DNA from: Oleidesulfovibrio sp964593925
Lineage (GTDB): Bacteria > Desulfobacterota > Desulfovibrionia > Desulfovibrionales > Desulfovibrionaceae
Assembly: GCA_964593925.1 (NCBI GenBank)
Contig: CAZQKM010000002.1
Location: forward strand, 76,237-140,236
Length of the DNA stretch: 64,000 nucleotides
Direction: 5' to 3'
Shown: one piece after another, positions 26,231 to 35,770 of the stretch
Layout of the letters: each line of letters opens with the position of its first letter
Numbering within the stretch: position 1 is the first letter of the stretch
Program-made: the position numbers and the translations under genes
The notes under the pieces: model-generated
Seen by the model: the letters and a program-made list of their open reading frames with translations, nothing else
What the model was told of the DNA's origin: nothing
Database searches by the model: none

Positions 26231-27715
26231 TTATTCCTCGGGATGCAGAGTATGGGGAAGCGCTGCTAGCACTTCTTGCGGCATTCCAATGGCCTGACCC
26301 AGAGCTTGTACTACCAGGGGCAGCTCATTATCGGCAAGGGTACGGGGGTCAAGGTGTAGGCTGTTTTTTTCCAGCATGACTGTCAGCGGCGGTTCGGTGT
26401 GCAGTAGGCGTTTTTTGAGTTCCGTGGCAGAAAGAGTAGCCGGATTTACACAGACCAGCGTTGTGGACAAATCACGTTCAGGAAAAGCTCCCCCCCCTAC
26501 ACGTGAGACACCTTTGCACAGCGTAACGGTCGCTGCGTCGCCCAGTATTTTACGCAGACGCGTTGCCAGCCTGCGGGCTCGCGCGGCTAATACCTGGGGG
26601 GTGGCCAGCAGCATGGCCAGGGTGGGAATGCGCTGTGCGGCCATATCCATATGGGTATACAGCCGCAAGGTGGCCTCTAGGGCGGCCAAAGTCATTTTGT
26701 CAATACGCAAGGCCCGATTCAGGGGGTTGAGTTTGATACGGTCAATGGTTTCCTTGCGGCCCACGATAATACCGGCCTGCGGTCCGCCCAGCACCTTGTC
26801 ACCCGAGAATGTCACCACATGTGCGCCGTGGGCCACGGATTGTTGCACGGTGGGTTCGTGTCCTAAGGCATGAGACGAAAAATCATAAAAAACGCCGCTG
26901 CCGAGGTCTTCGATGACCGGCAGGCCATGTGTCTGCCCAAGGGCGCATAGTTCCGGCAGAGAAACTTCTTTATGAAAGCCTGTAATGCGGTAGTTGGAGG
27001 TGTGCACTTTGAGCAGTGCGGCAGTGTGTTCTCCTATGGCCTGTTCATAGTCCGCGAGATAGGTACGATTAGTGGCGCCCACTTCACGTAGGATTGCTCC
27101 GCTACGGGCCATGACATCAGGAATGCGAAAGCTTCCTCCAATTTCCACCAGCTGGCCGCGTGAGACAATGACTTCGCGCCCCTGGCACAATGTGTCCAGG
27201 ACCAACAGCACGGCGGCAGCATTGTTGTTGACCACAAGGCCCGCTTCGGCACCGGTAACATGGGTCAGCAGCTCTTCTACATGGCTGTAGCGGCTACCGC
27301 GTGTGCCGGTGGCAAGATCAAGTTCAAGGTTTGCATAATGTGCGCACGCTCGGGTAACGGCTTCCACCGCCTCGGTGGCCAGGAGTGAGCGGCCAAGGTT
27401 GGTGTGCAAAACAACACCGGTGGCGTTGAGTACCCGTCGGAAACGCGGGCGGCTTTGTATCTGTACATATGCATAAAGCCGCGGCATGAGGGACTCCAGA
27501 GACAGGCTTTGGGGGCAGGTGTGTACCCCAGAACGGATTTCATTACGGCAGATATCCAGAAACTGGCTTACATGCCCACGCAGCAAGGGGCGGGGTAGGT
27601 CTGAGATGCATGAGCCTGCCCAGGCCGCCTTGTTGGGGACTACTTTTTGTGGTGCAGAGGTCAGGGCGCTGAGCACCGCGTCCACAGAGGGCAATGCCCG
27701 AAAAAGCTGGTTCAC
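26231..27715 (-). CDS. selA: L-seryl-tRNA(Sec) selenium transferase
   Basis: The protein has 494 residues from the GTG start (E. coli SelA has 463). It converts seryl-tRNA(Sec) to selenocysteyl-tRNA(Sec) with selenophosphate. Landmarks are NQLFRALPSVD at the N terminus, RRVLNATGVVLHTNLGR, LVVNNNAAAVLLVL, SRGQLVEIGGSFRIPDVM and the cofactor lysine in TFSGDKVLGGPQAG. The GTG has AGGGG eight bases upstream; the frame runs further upstream (ATG at 27823) without a good site. Neither selB, selC nor selD is in the window. The organism should make selenoproteins such as formate dehydrogenase. Confidence 0.95.
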   Translation of the reverse strand: MNQLFRALPSVDAVLSALTSAPQKVVPNKAAWAGSCISDLPRPLLRGHVSQFLDICRNEIRSGVHTCPQSLSLESLMPRLYAYVQIQSRPRFRRVLNATGVVLHTNLGRSLLATEAVEAVTRACAHYANLELDLATGTRGSRYSHVEELLTHVTGAEAGLVVNNNAAAVLLVLDTLCQGREVIVSRGQLVEIGGSFRIPDVMARSGAILREVGATNRTYLADYEQAIGEHTAALLKVHTSNYRITGFHKEVSLPELCALGQTHGLPVIEDLGSGVFYDFSSHALGHEPTVQQSVAHGAHVVTFSGDKVLGGPQAGIIVGRKETIDRIKLNPLNRALRIDKMTLAALEATLRLYTHMDMAAQRIPTLAMLLATPQVLAARARRLATRLRKILGDAATVTLCKGVSRVGGGAFPERDLSTTLVCVNPATLSATELKKRLLHTEPPLTVMLEKNSLHLDPRTLADNELPLVVQALGQAIGMPQEVLAALPHTLHPEE

Positions 27716-27840
27716 TGATGTTTCCCCTGGCTGTGTATGACGTTGAACATGAGCGGAGTGGCTTTTTTTACAAATAGCCCCCTGGCAGGCCAGGCGCTCC
27801 AGCAGAAAACGGTAAACCATGGCCCGCTGGCAAACAGCCG

Positions 27841-29139
27841 CTACGCAGTTATATACTCGGGGTGGAGTGTAAAGAACTCGGCCGCTAAAAACAAGGAGCC
27901 GCATATAAGTATAGGGGAGTCGACAGGTAGGGTCATGGCTTGGCATAAAGCGTCTGCCACGGACGTACAGGGGCGTAGTCTACAGGAGTCGGTAAAATTC
28001 GGAGCCAATATCTTGGCAAGCTGAGCGGGAGGCATGGCGCGGGAGCACTGCTCCAGGGCGGGCAGCCATATGGGACCGTCGGTCATGGAGGCGAGCAGTG
28101 CGGGCATACTATGTAGGTTTTTATCCTGCATGGCGGCAAAAATGATTGCCGCGGGACGTATCTTTGCTGTGTTCAACGCTTCGTACAATGCAGTAAGCCC
28201 GTGCAGGTTATGCCCGCCATCTACAATGACTGCGGGGTGGGCCTCTGTGGCGCTGATATGCTGCATACGCCCGGGCAGCCATGCATGGGCCAGTCCTAGG
28301 GTCACCACATCATTCCATGGAATTAGTGCGGGGCGAGGTATGCCTCTGTGATCCATAAGTGTTTGCAGGCCAGCTAACGCCAGAGCGGCGTTACGCACCT
28401 GGTGTGGCCCCTGAAGCGCAAGGGTTACATCCTGTGGTAAGATAGTACTGTCCGCATGATGTAGCGGGGCGTCTTGGCTGGCACAAGCATCCTGTATAAT
28501 CCGTAGTGCTTCCTGCCGCTGAACCGTTGTGACTACCGGTGTCTGGCGACGCACTGCACCTGCTTTATTCCTGGCAATGTCCTCTAGGCACGGGCCAAGT
28601 ATCTGCTCATGGTCTAGGGCCATGGGGGTAAAGAGTACAGTGTCAGCGGCAATGGCCGTGGTGGCATCATATGTGCCGCCAAGGCCGGCTTCAAAAACGG
28701 CTAGGTCCACCTCATGGTCGGCAAAGGCCAGTGCTGCCAGCACAGTAACAAATTCAAAGTAGGTCAGGCAGTGCCCCCCTGCTTCTATGATGTCGTTGGC
28801 AAGCAGTAGCCAGTCTTCTTCGTCCAGCATATTGCCATCCACCAGTATCCGTTCGCGCGGTGAGAGAAAATGTGGCGAGGTGAATAGCCCAACGCTCAAA
28901 CCTGCGGCATTGGCCAGAGATGTCATGAACACGGCAGTGGAGCCTTTGCCGTTGGTACCCACGATGTGGGCTACGGCATACTCCGGGCGGAGCAGTTCCA
29001 GGGTGTCCAGCACTTGCGTGACGCGCGTAAGCGTAAGATCCATATGAAAGTGATTCAGCGAATCAAGGTGGGCCAGCACGTCAGTATAGTTGGAAAAGTG
29101 GGCGGGGCGTGCGTCAATTCCGGTGGCAGTATCGGTCAT
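27841..29139 (-). CDS. folC: Bifunctional folylpolyglutamate/dihydrofolate synthase
   Basis: The protein has 432 residues. The Mur-ligase-type P-loop is HIVGTNGKGSTA (about residue 60), followed by GLFTSPHFLSPRERI, FEAGLGGTYDAT and the C-terminal VIVDGGHN. FolC adds glutamates to folates using ATP. The ATG has GGAG eight bases upstream. It precedes selA by 125 bp on the same strand, so folC, selA and the decarboxylase gene may form one transcript. Confidence 0.93.
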   Translation of the reverse strand: MTDTATGIDARPAHFSNYTDVLAHLDSLNHFHMDLTLTRVTQVLDTLELLRPEYAVAHIVGTNGKGSTAVFMTSLANAAGLSVGLFTSPHFLSPRERILVDGNMLDEEDWLLLANDIIEAGGHCLTYFEFVTVLAALAFADHEVDLAVFEAGLGGTYDATTAIAADTVLFTPMALDHEQILGPCLEDIARNKAGAVRRQTPVVTTVQRQEALRIIQDACASQDAPLHHADSTILPQDVTLALQGPHQVRNAALALAGLQTLMDHRGIPRPALIPWNDVVTLGLAHAWLPGRMQHISATEAHPAVIVDGGHNLHGLTALYEALNTAKIRPAAIIFAAMQDKNLHSMPALLASMTDGPIWLPALEQCSRAMPPAQLAKILAPNFTDSCRLRPCTSVADALCQAMTLPVDSPILICGSLFLAAEFFTLHPEYITA

Positions 29140-29520
29140 GGGTGATTCTCCTAGCCCGAGAGATATACAAGGCTGTAAGAAGCCTTATGAAATGCTACAC
29201 CGCACGTCAATAGGAGGAATTGCCGTCGGGACAACGAGGTTACGTCGTTTTTTTGTGGATACTCCAGCAGAAAATTTGGTTTTGGCCGGTATTTTTTTAC
29301 ATGTGGGCCGCCTGCGTTGCTGTAAGGAGAAGCGTATGCTTTTTAGGGGTGTAATTTTCATGGAGAATTATCGAGGCTGTGTCGTTCATACGTATTGGGT
29401 ACGGCCTTTTTGTGGGTTGTGTGTATACTCAGCAAAAATCGTAGGCTCTAGGCGCATACGCCCATGTAAATCGGCCTCTTGACCGTGTTTGCGGCATGAG
29501 GTACAACCGATATCCCTTAC

Positions 29521-29597
<77 letters not shown>

Positions 29598-29602
29598 AAG
29601 AG

Positions 29603-29644
29603 AAATCAAGGGGCCATCATGGAAACATGGCAAGCCCTTGATTT
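29603..29644 (+). terminator. Hairpin after tRNA-Arg
   Basis: A ten-pair stem (AAATCAAGGG with CCCTTGATTT) encloses a second five-pair stem (GCCAT with ATGGC), six bases after the CCA. The following T run is only three bases long, so it may serve 3' processing or termination. Confidence 0.5.
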
Positions 29645-29943
29645 GTTGGAAAACATTTTTTCAACCCTATTTTCAAACTTGGACAGGGAAATTGAAAAGG
29701 AGTGGTGCCAGGTGGAGGCAAAAGGAAGTGAGGTGCCATAAAAAACACCTCTACGCAGCTGTGTAATGCACCCAAGGAGCTTTGGCAGATCGATATCCTT
29801 GCGGAGGCATATTCACCGACGGTTATAGTATATCCGTGGGCATGTGGTCAGAGGAGAAGACGTAGCATACCGGTTACTTTGATGTTACCATGAATATTTC
29901 AGGAAAGACGAGTAGAGCTACACTATACACTCTCTGTGGTGAG
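29645..29943. other. Intergenic region between tRNA-Arg and the glycan operon
   Basis: No gene seen. A small inverted repeat (GAGGTG, ten-base A-rich loop, CACCTC; 29730-29751) could help end the minus-strand operon, but it lies about 190 bp past its stop. Confidence 0.35.
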
Positions 29944-31173
29944 CTATTGTGGCTGGGCGGTGACTAGTGTAGCCGCGATATCCCCGTACCTTGCGACTTG
30001 CCGGCGGCCTTGCTCTATACGCTCCAGTATGGTGTTCATTTCCAAGTTGCTTTTACCAAGTGCTGCTTCTGCTAGGCGTAGCCAGTTGTCAGGGGCTGCA
30101 GCCAAGACTGGGACCACAGCGTTCTTCTGTCCCAACCACTCCATAAATCCGGCAACCTTGGGGTTGTACCCGAATGCGACCACAGGGACACCGTTCATCG
30201 AGGCAAATACCACGCCATGCAATCTGGTACACAGTCCGAGCCTTGCCTTGGCATAAAGCGAAAGCGTTTCTTCTACATCCAGTTGATCTGTAATGATAAC
30301 GGCTTGATCGTCGTGGCGCATGGCGGCGCTAACCTGTTCTGCAATTGTACGGTCATCTTCCAGCGGGCCGCCATGTTGGTAGGTGCATTGGGGGATGAAC
30401 AAGGGGCAAAGATCATGCTTTTCATATAGGGTATCCAGAACTGTAGCCATGCTGTGCACCCAGTCTTCATGAGACATACAGCCCGCAGGAAGCCATCGGA
30501 GTGAAACGGCCACAACGCCTCTTTTTTGTGTATGTGCTTTGTTCCACCATGCCTGGGCCCGAGGCGATGTAGGTTCGGCAGCCGGAGTAGGCAACCCCAG
30601 CACAGGATCGGGTAACACTTCACACATACCGTCATAATGTATTTTTTGGGCAACGCTGACGCTGGAGGTATCACGCACGGTAACAGCAGAGGCCATATCA
30701 AGGCAGAGGCGCGCATATTTTTGTCCCATCATGGTATGCAGTGGACCTATGGAAAGTCCGTACCATAGTATGGGCACGCCCGATGCCTTTGCCATAAGCG
30801 TGAGGATCAGGAAATATGGAACAGGCCCACGTAGAATATCAATGCTCAGATCTATCAGCGCATTACCAGCACCAAGTACAAGTAAATCGCTGGAGGCCAG
30901 TACCTGCTCCAAAGCCACAAGATCTGCCTTGTCATCATCAGGATTAAAACCACGGAACCATTTACCCAAGCTATCTGCCTTTGAGGCATATTCAAAGTTG
31001 GGCACACTACGCAGGCCGTATGCACTGTATTCCGCTCCTCCCGGAGGGCGGGAGACAACGACACCGTCAAAAGGGCCGATTTTTTCGCGCAGCATACGGG
31101 CCATGACCAGAAGTGGAGCATCATCCCCTTGGCTTTGTATACCATAGGCTCCTGCAAACATGACGCGTTTCAT
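29944..31173 (-). CDS. Polysaccharide pyruvyl transferase family protein (CsaB-like)
   Basis: The protein has 409 residues. The family pattern is visible: N-terminal GAYGIQSQGDDAPLLVM, SSDLLVLGAGNALID, WYGLSIGPL, VTVRDTSS and the C-terminal RLHGVVFASMNGVPVVAFGY. Members transfer pyruvate from phosphoenolpyruvate to sugar hydroxyls of cell-surface glycans. Its ATG overlaps the stop of the upstream 370-residue gene by four bases (ATGA). With two methyltransferase-type proteins it forms a small glycan-modification operon. The glycan is unknown. Confidence 0.85.
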   Translation of the reverse strand: MKRVMFAGAYGIQSQGDDAPLLVMARMLREKIGPFDGVVVSRPPGGAEYSAYGLRSVPNFEYASKADSLGKWFRGFNPDDDKADLVALEQVLASSDLLVLGAGNALIDLSIDILRGPVPYFLILTLMAKASGVPILWYGLSIGPLHTMMGQKYARLCLDMASAVTVRDTSSVSVAQKIHYDGMCEVLPDPVLGLPTPAAEPTSPRAQAWWNKAHTQKRGVVAVSLRWLPAGCMSHEDWVHSMATVLDTLYEKHDLCPLFIPQCTYQHGGPLEDDRTIAEQVSAAMRHDDQAVIITDQLDVEETLSLYAKARLGLCTRLHGVVFASMNGVPVVAFGYNPKVAGFMEWLGQKNAVVPVLAAAPDNWLRLAEAALGKSNLEMNTILERIEQGRRQVARYGDIAATLVTAQPQ

Positions 31174-32282
31174 GAGGTGCCTCCAAGATCGCGGTCGCGG
31201 TATAAAGGAATAAAGCGGGCGGACTGTGCAAGCCTTTGCACAACAGTCTGTGTAATTTTATTTCCAACGCTCTGCCATTTTTTTGTAAGGGCAGAGCCAA
31301 GGAATATAGAGGCGTTACGTAGCCTGGAAATACCTTTTGTTATCTGCCGCATGCGTGCTTCTGTCTCATGGACTTCGAGCTTGAGGTTCGCAGCAAAAGT
31401 AGTCGCGGGTTCTAGGTACTGACGGCTGGTATTCAAATATCGCTGGCGGTTAGAGATATAGTTGTACACATCATGCGCCAGTTGCGTTGCAAGGGGCAGT
31501 GCAGACACCATGCCGTGCCAATAAAAAGCAGATGCTTTTTTACGGAAGATGCAGCAGATATTTTTGTCGTCAGACAGGGTAGACTGCTCTGTGGTACTGC
31601 CAGCAAACCCCGCAGAGCGGACAGCGGATTTCAATGCTGTCGTATAAAAGTTCAGAGTATGTTCTACGCAGAAATAATTATTGATGTCACATTTAAGGGC
31701 GGTGGGGTTTCCTAGCTTACTCAAGGGAATGCGGGTGTGCATAGATGCAAGTGCCATGCGGATGTCGTGCGTGTGGCCAAAGGCTCCAGAGGCGCACAAC
31801 AGGTCGATGGTGTCAGGGGGGATGGCAGGCAGTTTCAACGGGGCTTCCCAAAGATGCAGCCACAGTTTTTTCCGCGCAAATGCCGTTTTTCCGGTGCTCA
31901 GTTCAATGTTAGCGCGATGCCAGCGCCCTTGCTTAAATGAGGCTAGAGAGTCGGCAAGTTCGCATCCGATACTAAGAGTGGAGTGTTTGAGTGTTTGGGG
32001 AAGCAAGGAAAAAATATTTTTCCAAAAGTCGCGCCGGACCTGCATCAGACGTGTATGGCTAATTTTTGGAACATAAAGATGAAATATGTTGTTTGTGGGG
32101 TGATATTTTTGCAGCTCTGTAAGGGGCAGGGGGGTGGGCTGGAATATAAATACACAGTTTGCGCAGTAGACAACAGAAAACGTGTGTTGCCACGGAATAA
32201 CATAAAGATGGGTCGCCTCACTTTTTCCATCGTCCGGGCATACCCTTGGAGTGACGCCTGTAGTATCGTCCTGGCGTTCCAT
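31170..32282 (-). CDS. Methyltransferase-like protein with degenerate cofactor site
   Basis: The protein has 370 residues. The N-terminal YCANCVFIFQP and the spacing to LSIGCELADSL resemble the start of the neighbouring methyltransferase (VCGFAHLLPIP, then ILDIGSGPGIFLL). Here the glycine-rich S-adenosylmethionine loop has been lost (SIGCELADS) and the acidic residue of motif II is unclear. The C-terminal part is basic and may form a coiled coil (about 280-330). It is probably a non-catalytic paralogue or a much diverged enzyme. It starts four bases after the methyltransferase stop and overlaps the pyruvyl transferase gene. Confidence 0.6.
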   Translation of the reverse strand: MERQDDTTGVTPRVCPDDGKSEATHLYVIPWQHTFSVVYCANCVFIFQPTPLPLTELQKYHPTNNIFHLYVPKISHTRLMQVRRDFWKNIFSLLPQTLKHSTLSIGCELADSLASFKQGRWHRANIELSTGKTAFARKKLWLHLWEAPLKLPAIPPDTIDLLCASGAFGHTHDIRMALASMHTRIPLSKLGNPTALKCDINNYFCVEHTLNFYTTALKSAVRSAGFAGSTTEQSTLSDDKNICCIFRKKASAFYWHGMVSALPLATQLAHDVYNYISNRQRYLNTSRQYLEPATTFAANLKLEVHETEARMRQITKGISRLRNASIFLGSALTKKWQSVGNKITQTVVQRLAQSARFIPLYRDRDLGGTS

Positions 32283-32286
32283 TTTT

Positions 32287-33225
32287 TTATTCCTTACTCA
32301 TTGGTGTTTCAGGTGCGGTTGCATAGACTACAGCGTGACGTCCGATGCAATGTTTTGCCAGTGTACGATATACATCAACAAGCGCGGGCGCCAGGCCGAA
32401 AGTACTGAAAGTTTCTTCCATTTTTATGCGCCACCTGTGGCAGTCACGGCCAAGCGTATGGTCATTAATATAGTTTTGGCCCATCAGCAGCAGAAAATCG
32501 ATGGGAAAGCTTGCTTCTCGGATATGTACAGTAAATCCATGCCGCTCAAGCACACCCTGAAGCGAATCAAATGAAAAGTAATTGATGTGGGCAGGCGGGC
32601 TGACCCACCATGGTTCAAAGTTTTTTTCGTTGCGCAGAGCTTTTTGGATTGGATTGAAATCGTTGGGCACAACCACGCAAAAGACTCCCCCCGGGCGCAG
32701 GGCCTTTTTAATCCCTGTAATGAGTGCATGCGGGTCTGCAAGATGCTCCAACACGTCACTCATGTAGACTGCATCAAATATACCGGCTTCCACAGCGGTA
32801 TGTTCGGTGAAAAAATCGTTATATACCGTAAGCCCCAGGTTTTGTGTGGAATATTGCCATGCTTGACGAGAAGGCTCATAGCCTGTGCCGTCCCAGCCTT
32901 TTTCCCGCGCTGTCAGCAAAAAGATACCGGGGCCTGAGCCGATATCCAATATGCGTTTTGTATATGCCGGAAGCAGTGTGCCCATAGTATCAAGCCGGGT
33001 CCCGTGTACAAACTGCCACCATGCCTGATCCTGCGTATGGCGTTCAATGTAGTCCGGCAACATGGTCGAATAATAGCTTTCGCGATACATATGTTCAATG
33101 GTGGCAGGATCTGGAATCGGCAGCAGGTGCGCAAAGCCGCACACTTCGCAATCTATGACCGTGTATTCACCTTTTTTTTCCAGCACCGGGCCGGTGTGTT
33201 TCTCCTGCTTTGTATGTGTGCTCAT
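32287..33225 (-). CDS. Class I S-adenosylmethionine-dependent methyltransferase
   Basis: The protein has 312 residues. A short N-terminal region with CEVCGF is followed by YRESYYSTML and the cofactor loop ILDIGSGPGIFLLTA (about residues 91-105), the acidic GYEPS, and SDVLEHLADPHALI with LRPGGVFCVVVPNDFNP. This is a Methyltransf_11/23-type enzyme common in O-glycan and sugar-methylation clusters. It is the first intact gene of the operon. A broken reading frame ends in overlap with its ATG. Confidence 0.85.
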   Translation of the reverse strand: MSTHTKQEKHTGPVLEKKGEYTVIDCEVCGFAHLLPIPDPATIEHMYRESYYSTMLPDYIERHTQDQAWWQFVHGTRLDTMGTLLPAYTKRILDIGSGPGIFLLTAREKGWDGTGYEPSRQAWQYSTQNLGLTVYNDFFTEHTAVEAGIFDAVYMSDVLEHLADPHALITGIKKALRPGGVFCVVVPNDFNPIQKALRNEKNFEPWWVSPPAHINYFSFDSLQGVLERHGFTVHIREASFPIDFLLLMGQNYINDHTLGRDCHRWRIKMEETFSTFGLAPALVDVYRTLAKHCIGRHAVVYATAPETPMSKE

Positions 33226-33228
33226 GAG

Positions 33229-33408
33229 GATTTTGCTTCCATACGCCGAATGATGTCAGCGGCGATTCGTTGTGCTATAGTTTGTACCCTGTTTCAGGCG
33301 GTGTAAACCTGCCATATGGCCGCAATGGGTAATTGCTGCATCTTCTGTAATATTGTGATGAACAGCAAGGTTTATAACGAAGATATTAGCTTTAAAAACG
33401 TTTACCAT
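33229..33408 (-). pseudogene. Probable decayed gene upstream of the methyltransferase
   Basis: Two adjacent minus frames each look protein-like. One reads NITEDAAITHCGHMAGLHRL and stops; the other continues TIAQRIAADIIRRMEAKSS and ends with a TGA overlapping the methyltransferase ATG (ATGA), the same overlap used elsewhere in this operon. Joined by one frameshift they would give a C terminus of the general form seen in SGNH-type hydrolases, but that identity is a guess. Confidence 0.35.
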
Positions 33409-34080
33409 GGCAGAATGTTACGGGTTGATACAGATATACGAGATTTGCCTCGGCGGCTGGCTCGTACTATCATCAGACGCTACGGGGTAATGTCACTGCG
33501 GCGTATGGTGCTTTTTATGCTTGGCGGTATCATGCGTGCATGGCCTAGTATGCCTGTACCCTTCAGTTAAGCAACAGATCTTTTTTGTACGTTATTGATT
33601 TTGCAAAATATGGGCCGCTAGCAATGTTGTAACTCTGCCAGGGGACGTACCCGGCAACTAGGTAAGCCTCACTTCCCGCGGACTTATTTTTTGCGTACTG
33701 ATTTCCATGGCAAAAAAGTGCAAGAGATGAATTTTGTATAGGTGTCTACAGGTAGGTCAAAGAGGTTTTTCTGCCGGCGACGTGCAGGCCGGCACGTTGC
33801 TGGCGACCAATCCTTTTTACCCCTGGACCACATCATCTGGTATGGTGGAGTGGGATATGGCCATACTGTATAGTGCCGGATATGCCAAGGTTGGATGTCA
33901 AGATTACGTCACCAACCACAATCCTGCATGGACATTGTGAGCACCAGCCGTTACCGTAAGTATCCTGTAGTAGTCGGATATGGTGTTGTATCCGGGTAGA
34001 GGGTGTGCAGACGCAAAGAGCATGAAGCGCTTTGTTTGTCCGAGTCTACCCCAGGTCTGACTGGTGTACTGGAGTGTTCC
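33409..34080. other. Gene-poor region upstream of cls
   Basis: An 84-codon plus frame (33316-33570) has no ribosome site. At 33734-33940 a plus frame contains GTLLATNPFYPW, resembling the LATNP.FP motif of HAD-type hydrolases, in a frame too short to be a gene. I read the region as remnants. Confidence 0.35.
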
Positions 34081-35523
34081 ATGGAAGTAACTCTTTTCAG
34101 CAGTCTGCTGGTTGCGTTTAATATCTGTATATCATTTATTGCGGCGGGCCATGCCTTGTTGCACAAGCGCGACCCGCGCGCTGCTCTTGGCTGGGTGGCT
34201 GTGAGCTGGACATTTCCATTGGCTGGGCCACTGCTATATTTTGTATTTGGTATTAACAGGGTACGTAGCAAGGCCCAGCGTCTACACAAACGGAGCGGTA
34301 CAGACCATTACGAATCACACGGGGTCAGTACATTGTTTGCAACGGGTGGCTCCATGGATGCGCAGGACATTGCGCCGGAATACCGACTGCTGCAACGCCC
34401 GGGGCAGGCTGTAACGGGTATGCCCCTTGTGGCAGGTAATACGGTACACATACTGCACAATGGCGAGCGGGCGTATGGCCGCATGCTTGCGGCCATAGCT
34501 TCGGGCAAAGACAGTATATATCTAAGCACGTATATTTTTGAAACCGGCCCCATAGGCCTTCGGTTCATAGATGCCTTGGCTGATGCTGTTCGGCGGGGGG
34601 TAGACGTACGCGTGTTGCTGGACGGTATGGGGGAGTTTTATTCTTTGCCCCGTGCGGGAAATTTGCTCAGAGAGCGGGGTGTTGCTGTGGAGCGCTTCTT
34701 GCCGCCTCGTCTGTTACCCCCTCAGTTGAGCGTAAACCTGCGTAACCACCGTAAACTACTTATTGTGGATGGGCAGGTGGCTTTTACCGGCGGCATGAAT
34801 ATTGGCTGTCGGCATGTCAAGGACGCTGTAACAGGCAGGCGCCGAGTAACGGATGTGCACTTTGAATTCTCCGGCCCGGTGGTAATCCAACTGCATGAGG
34901 CATTCAGGGATGACTGGCATTTTGTTACGAGGCAGGATGTCCTGCCCCACAAGGGGGCTATTGACACCTGCGGAGATGTATTGTGTCGAGTCATAGCAGG
35001 AGGGCCGGGCAGGCACCTTGATCATATTGTTGCACAGATCATGGGAGTATTGGCTTCTGCTGTCCATTCGGTACGGATTATGACGCCGTATTTTTTGCCT
35101 CCGAGCGGGCTTATCAGCGCGTTGCAGGCTGCTATGCTGCGTGGAGTCCGCGTGGATATCATTTTACCGGGGCAGAGCAATTTGCCTCCGGTGCATTGGG
35201 CCACACGTAACATGTTATGGCAGTTGTTGCGTTTTGGGGTTCATCTGTATTACCAACCGCCGCCTTTTGCACACACCAAACTACTTTTGGTTGATGGTTG
35301 CTATGCGCAGGTGGGTTCGGTCAATCTTGACCCACGTAGTCTGCGGTTGAATTTTGAGTTGAATGTGGAAATCTTTGATATGGCTGTTACGCAAGCTCTG
35401 GTGGAGCATTTTGAAGCTACACGGAAGGTATCACACATGATTACATCACAGGAACTTTACAGTCGGTCGTTGCCTGTTCGTATGCGGGATGCAGCCTGCT
35501 GGCTGTTTACCCCGTATTTGTAG
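34081..35523 (+). CDS. cls: Cardiolipin synthase (phospholipase D family)
   Basis: The protein has 480 residues, the normal size of ClsA. Two N-terminal membrane segments are followed by two HKD motifs: NHRKLLIVDGQVAFTGGMN (near residue 222) and HTKLLLVDGCYAQVGSVNLD (near 397). It joins two phosphatidylglycerol molecules to cardiolipin at the inner membrane. The ATG has GGAG seven bases upstream; the longer frame has no site. Confidence 0.94.
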   Translation: MEVTLFSSLLVAFNICISFIAAGHALLHKRDPRAALGWVAVSWTFPLAGPLLYFVFGINRVRSKAQRLHKRSGTDHYESHGVSTLFATGGSMDAQDIAPEYRLLQRPGQAVTGMPLVAGNTVHILHNGERAYGRMLAAIASGKDSIYLSTYIFETGPIGLRFIDALADAVRRGVDVRVLLDGMGEFYSLPRAGNLLRERGVAVERFLPPRLLPPQLSVNLRNHRKLLIVDGQVAFTGGMNIGCRHVKDAVTGRRRVTDVHFEFSGPVVIQLHEAFRDDWHFVTRQDVLPHKGAIDTCGDVLCRVIAGGPGRHLDHIVAQIMGVLASAVHSVRIMTPYFLPPSGLISALQAAMLRGVRVDIILPGQSNLPPVHWATRNMLWQLLRFGVHLYYQPPPFAHTKLLLVDGCYAQVGSVNLDPRSLRLNFELNVEIFDMAVTQALVEHFEATRKVSHMITSQELYSRSLPVRMRDAACWLFTPYL

Positions 35524-35770
35524 CAAGTATATACTTTTCTTTGTGGGTAAAGCCTGGCGGAGGCAGTCGGACGTGTCGACAAGAGAGCCATGGGCATGGT
35601 GTGCATACGTGCAGTACCTGTATGCTCTGGTGGTGGTATTTGTTTTTGCTGATGAAAAAGTAGCATACAGTAGACGCGGGATGTATGGCTTGTGGTTATG
35701 TAGCGTTTTGCCGTTGGACGCAGTCCGACGAAGCGTCGAAGGTGCGGTTTAATTTTTTGGGAAGCTGTTA

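Noticed and set aside
33316..33570. 84-codon plus-strand frame
   Set aside because: No ribosome site and no recognisable family; overlaps a more protein-like minus-strand remnant.
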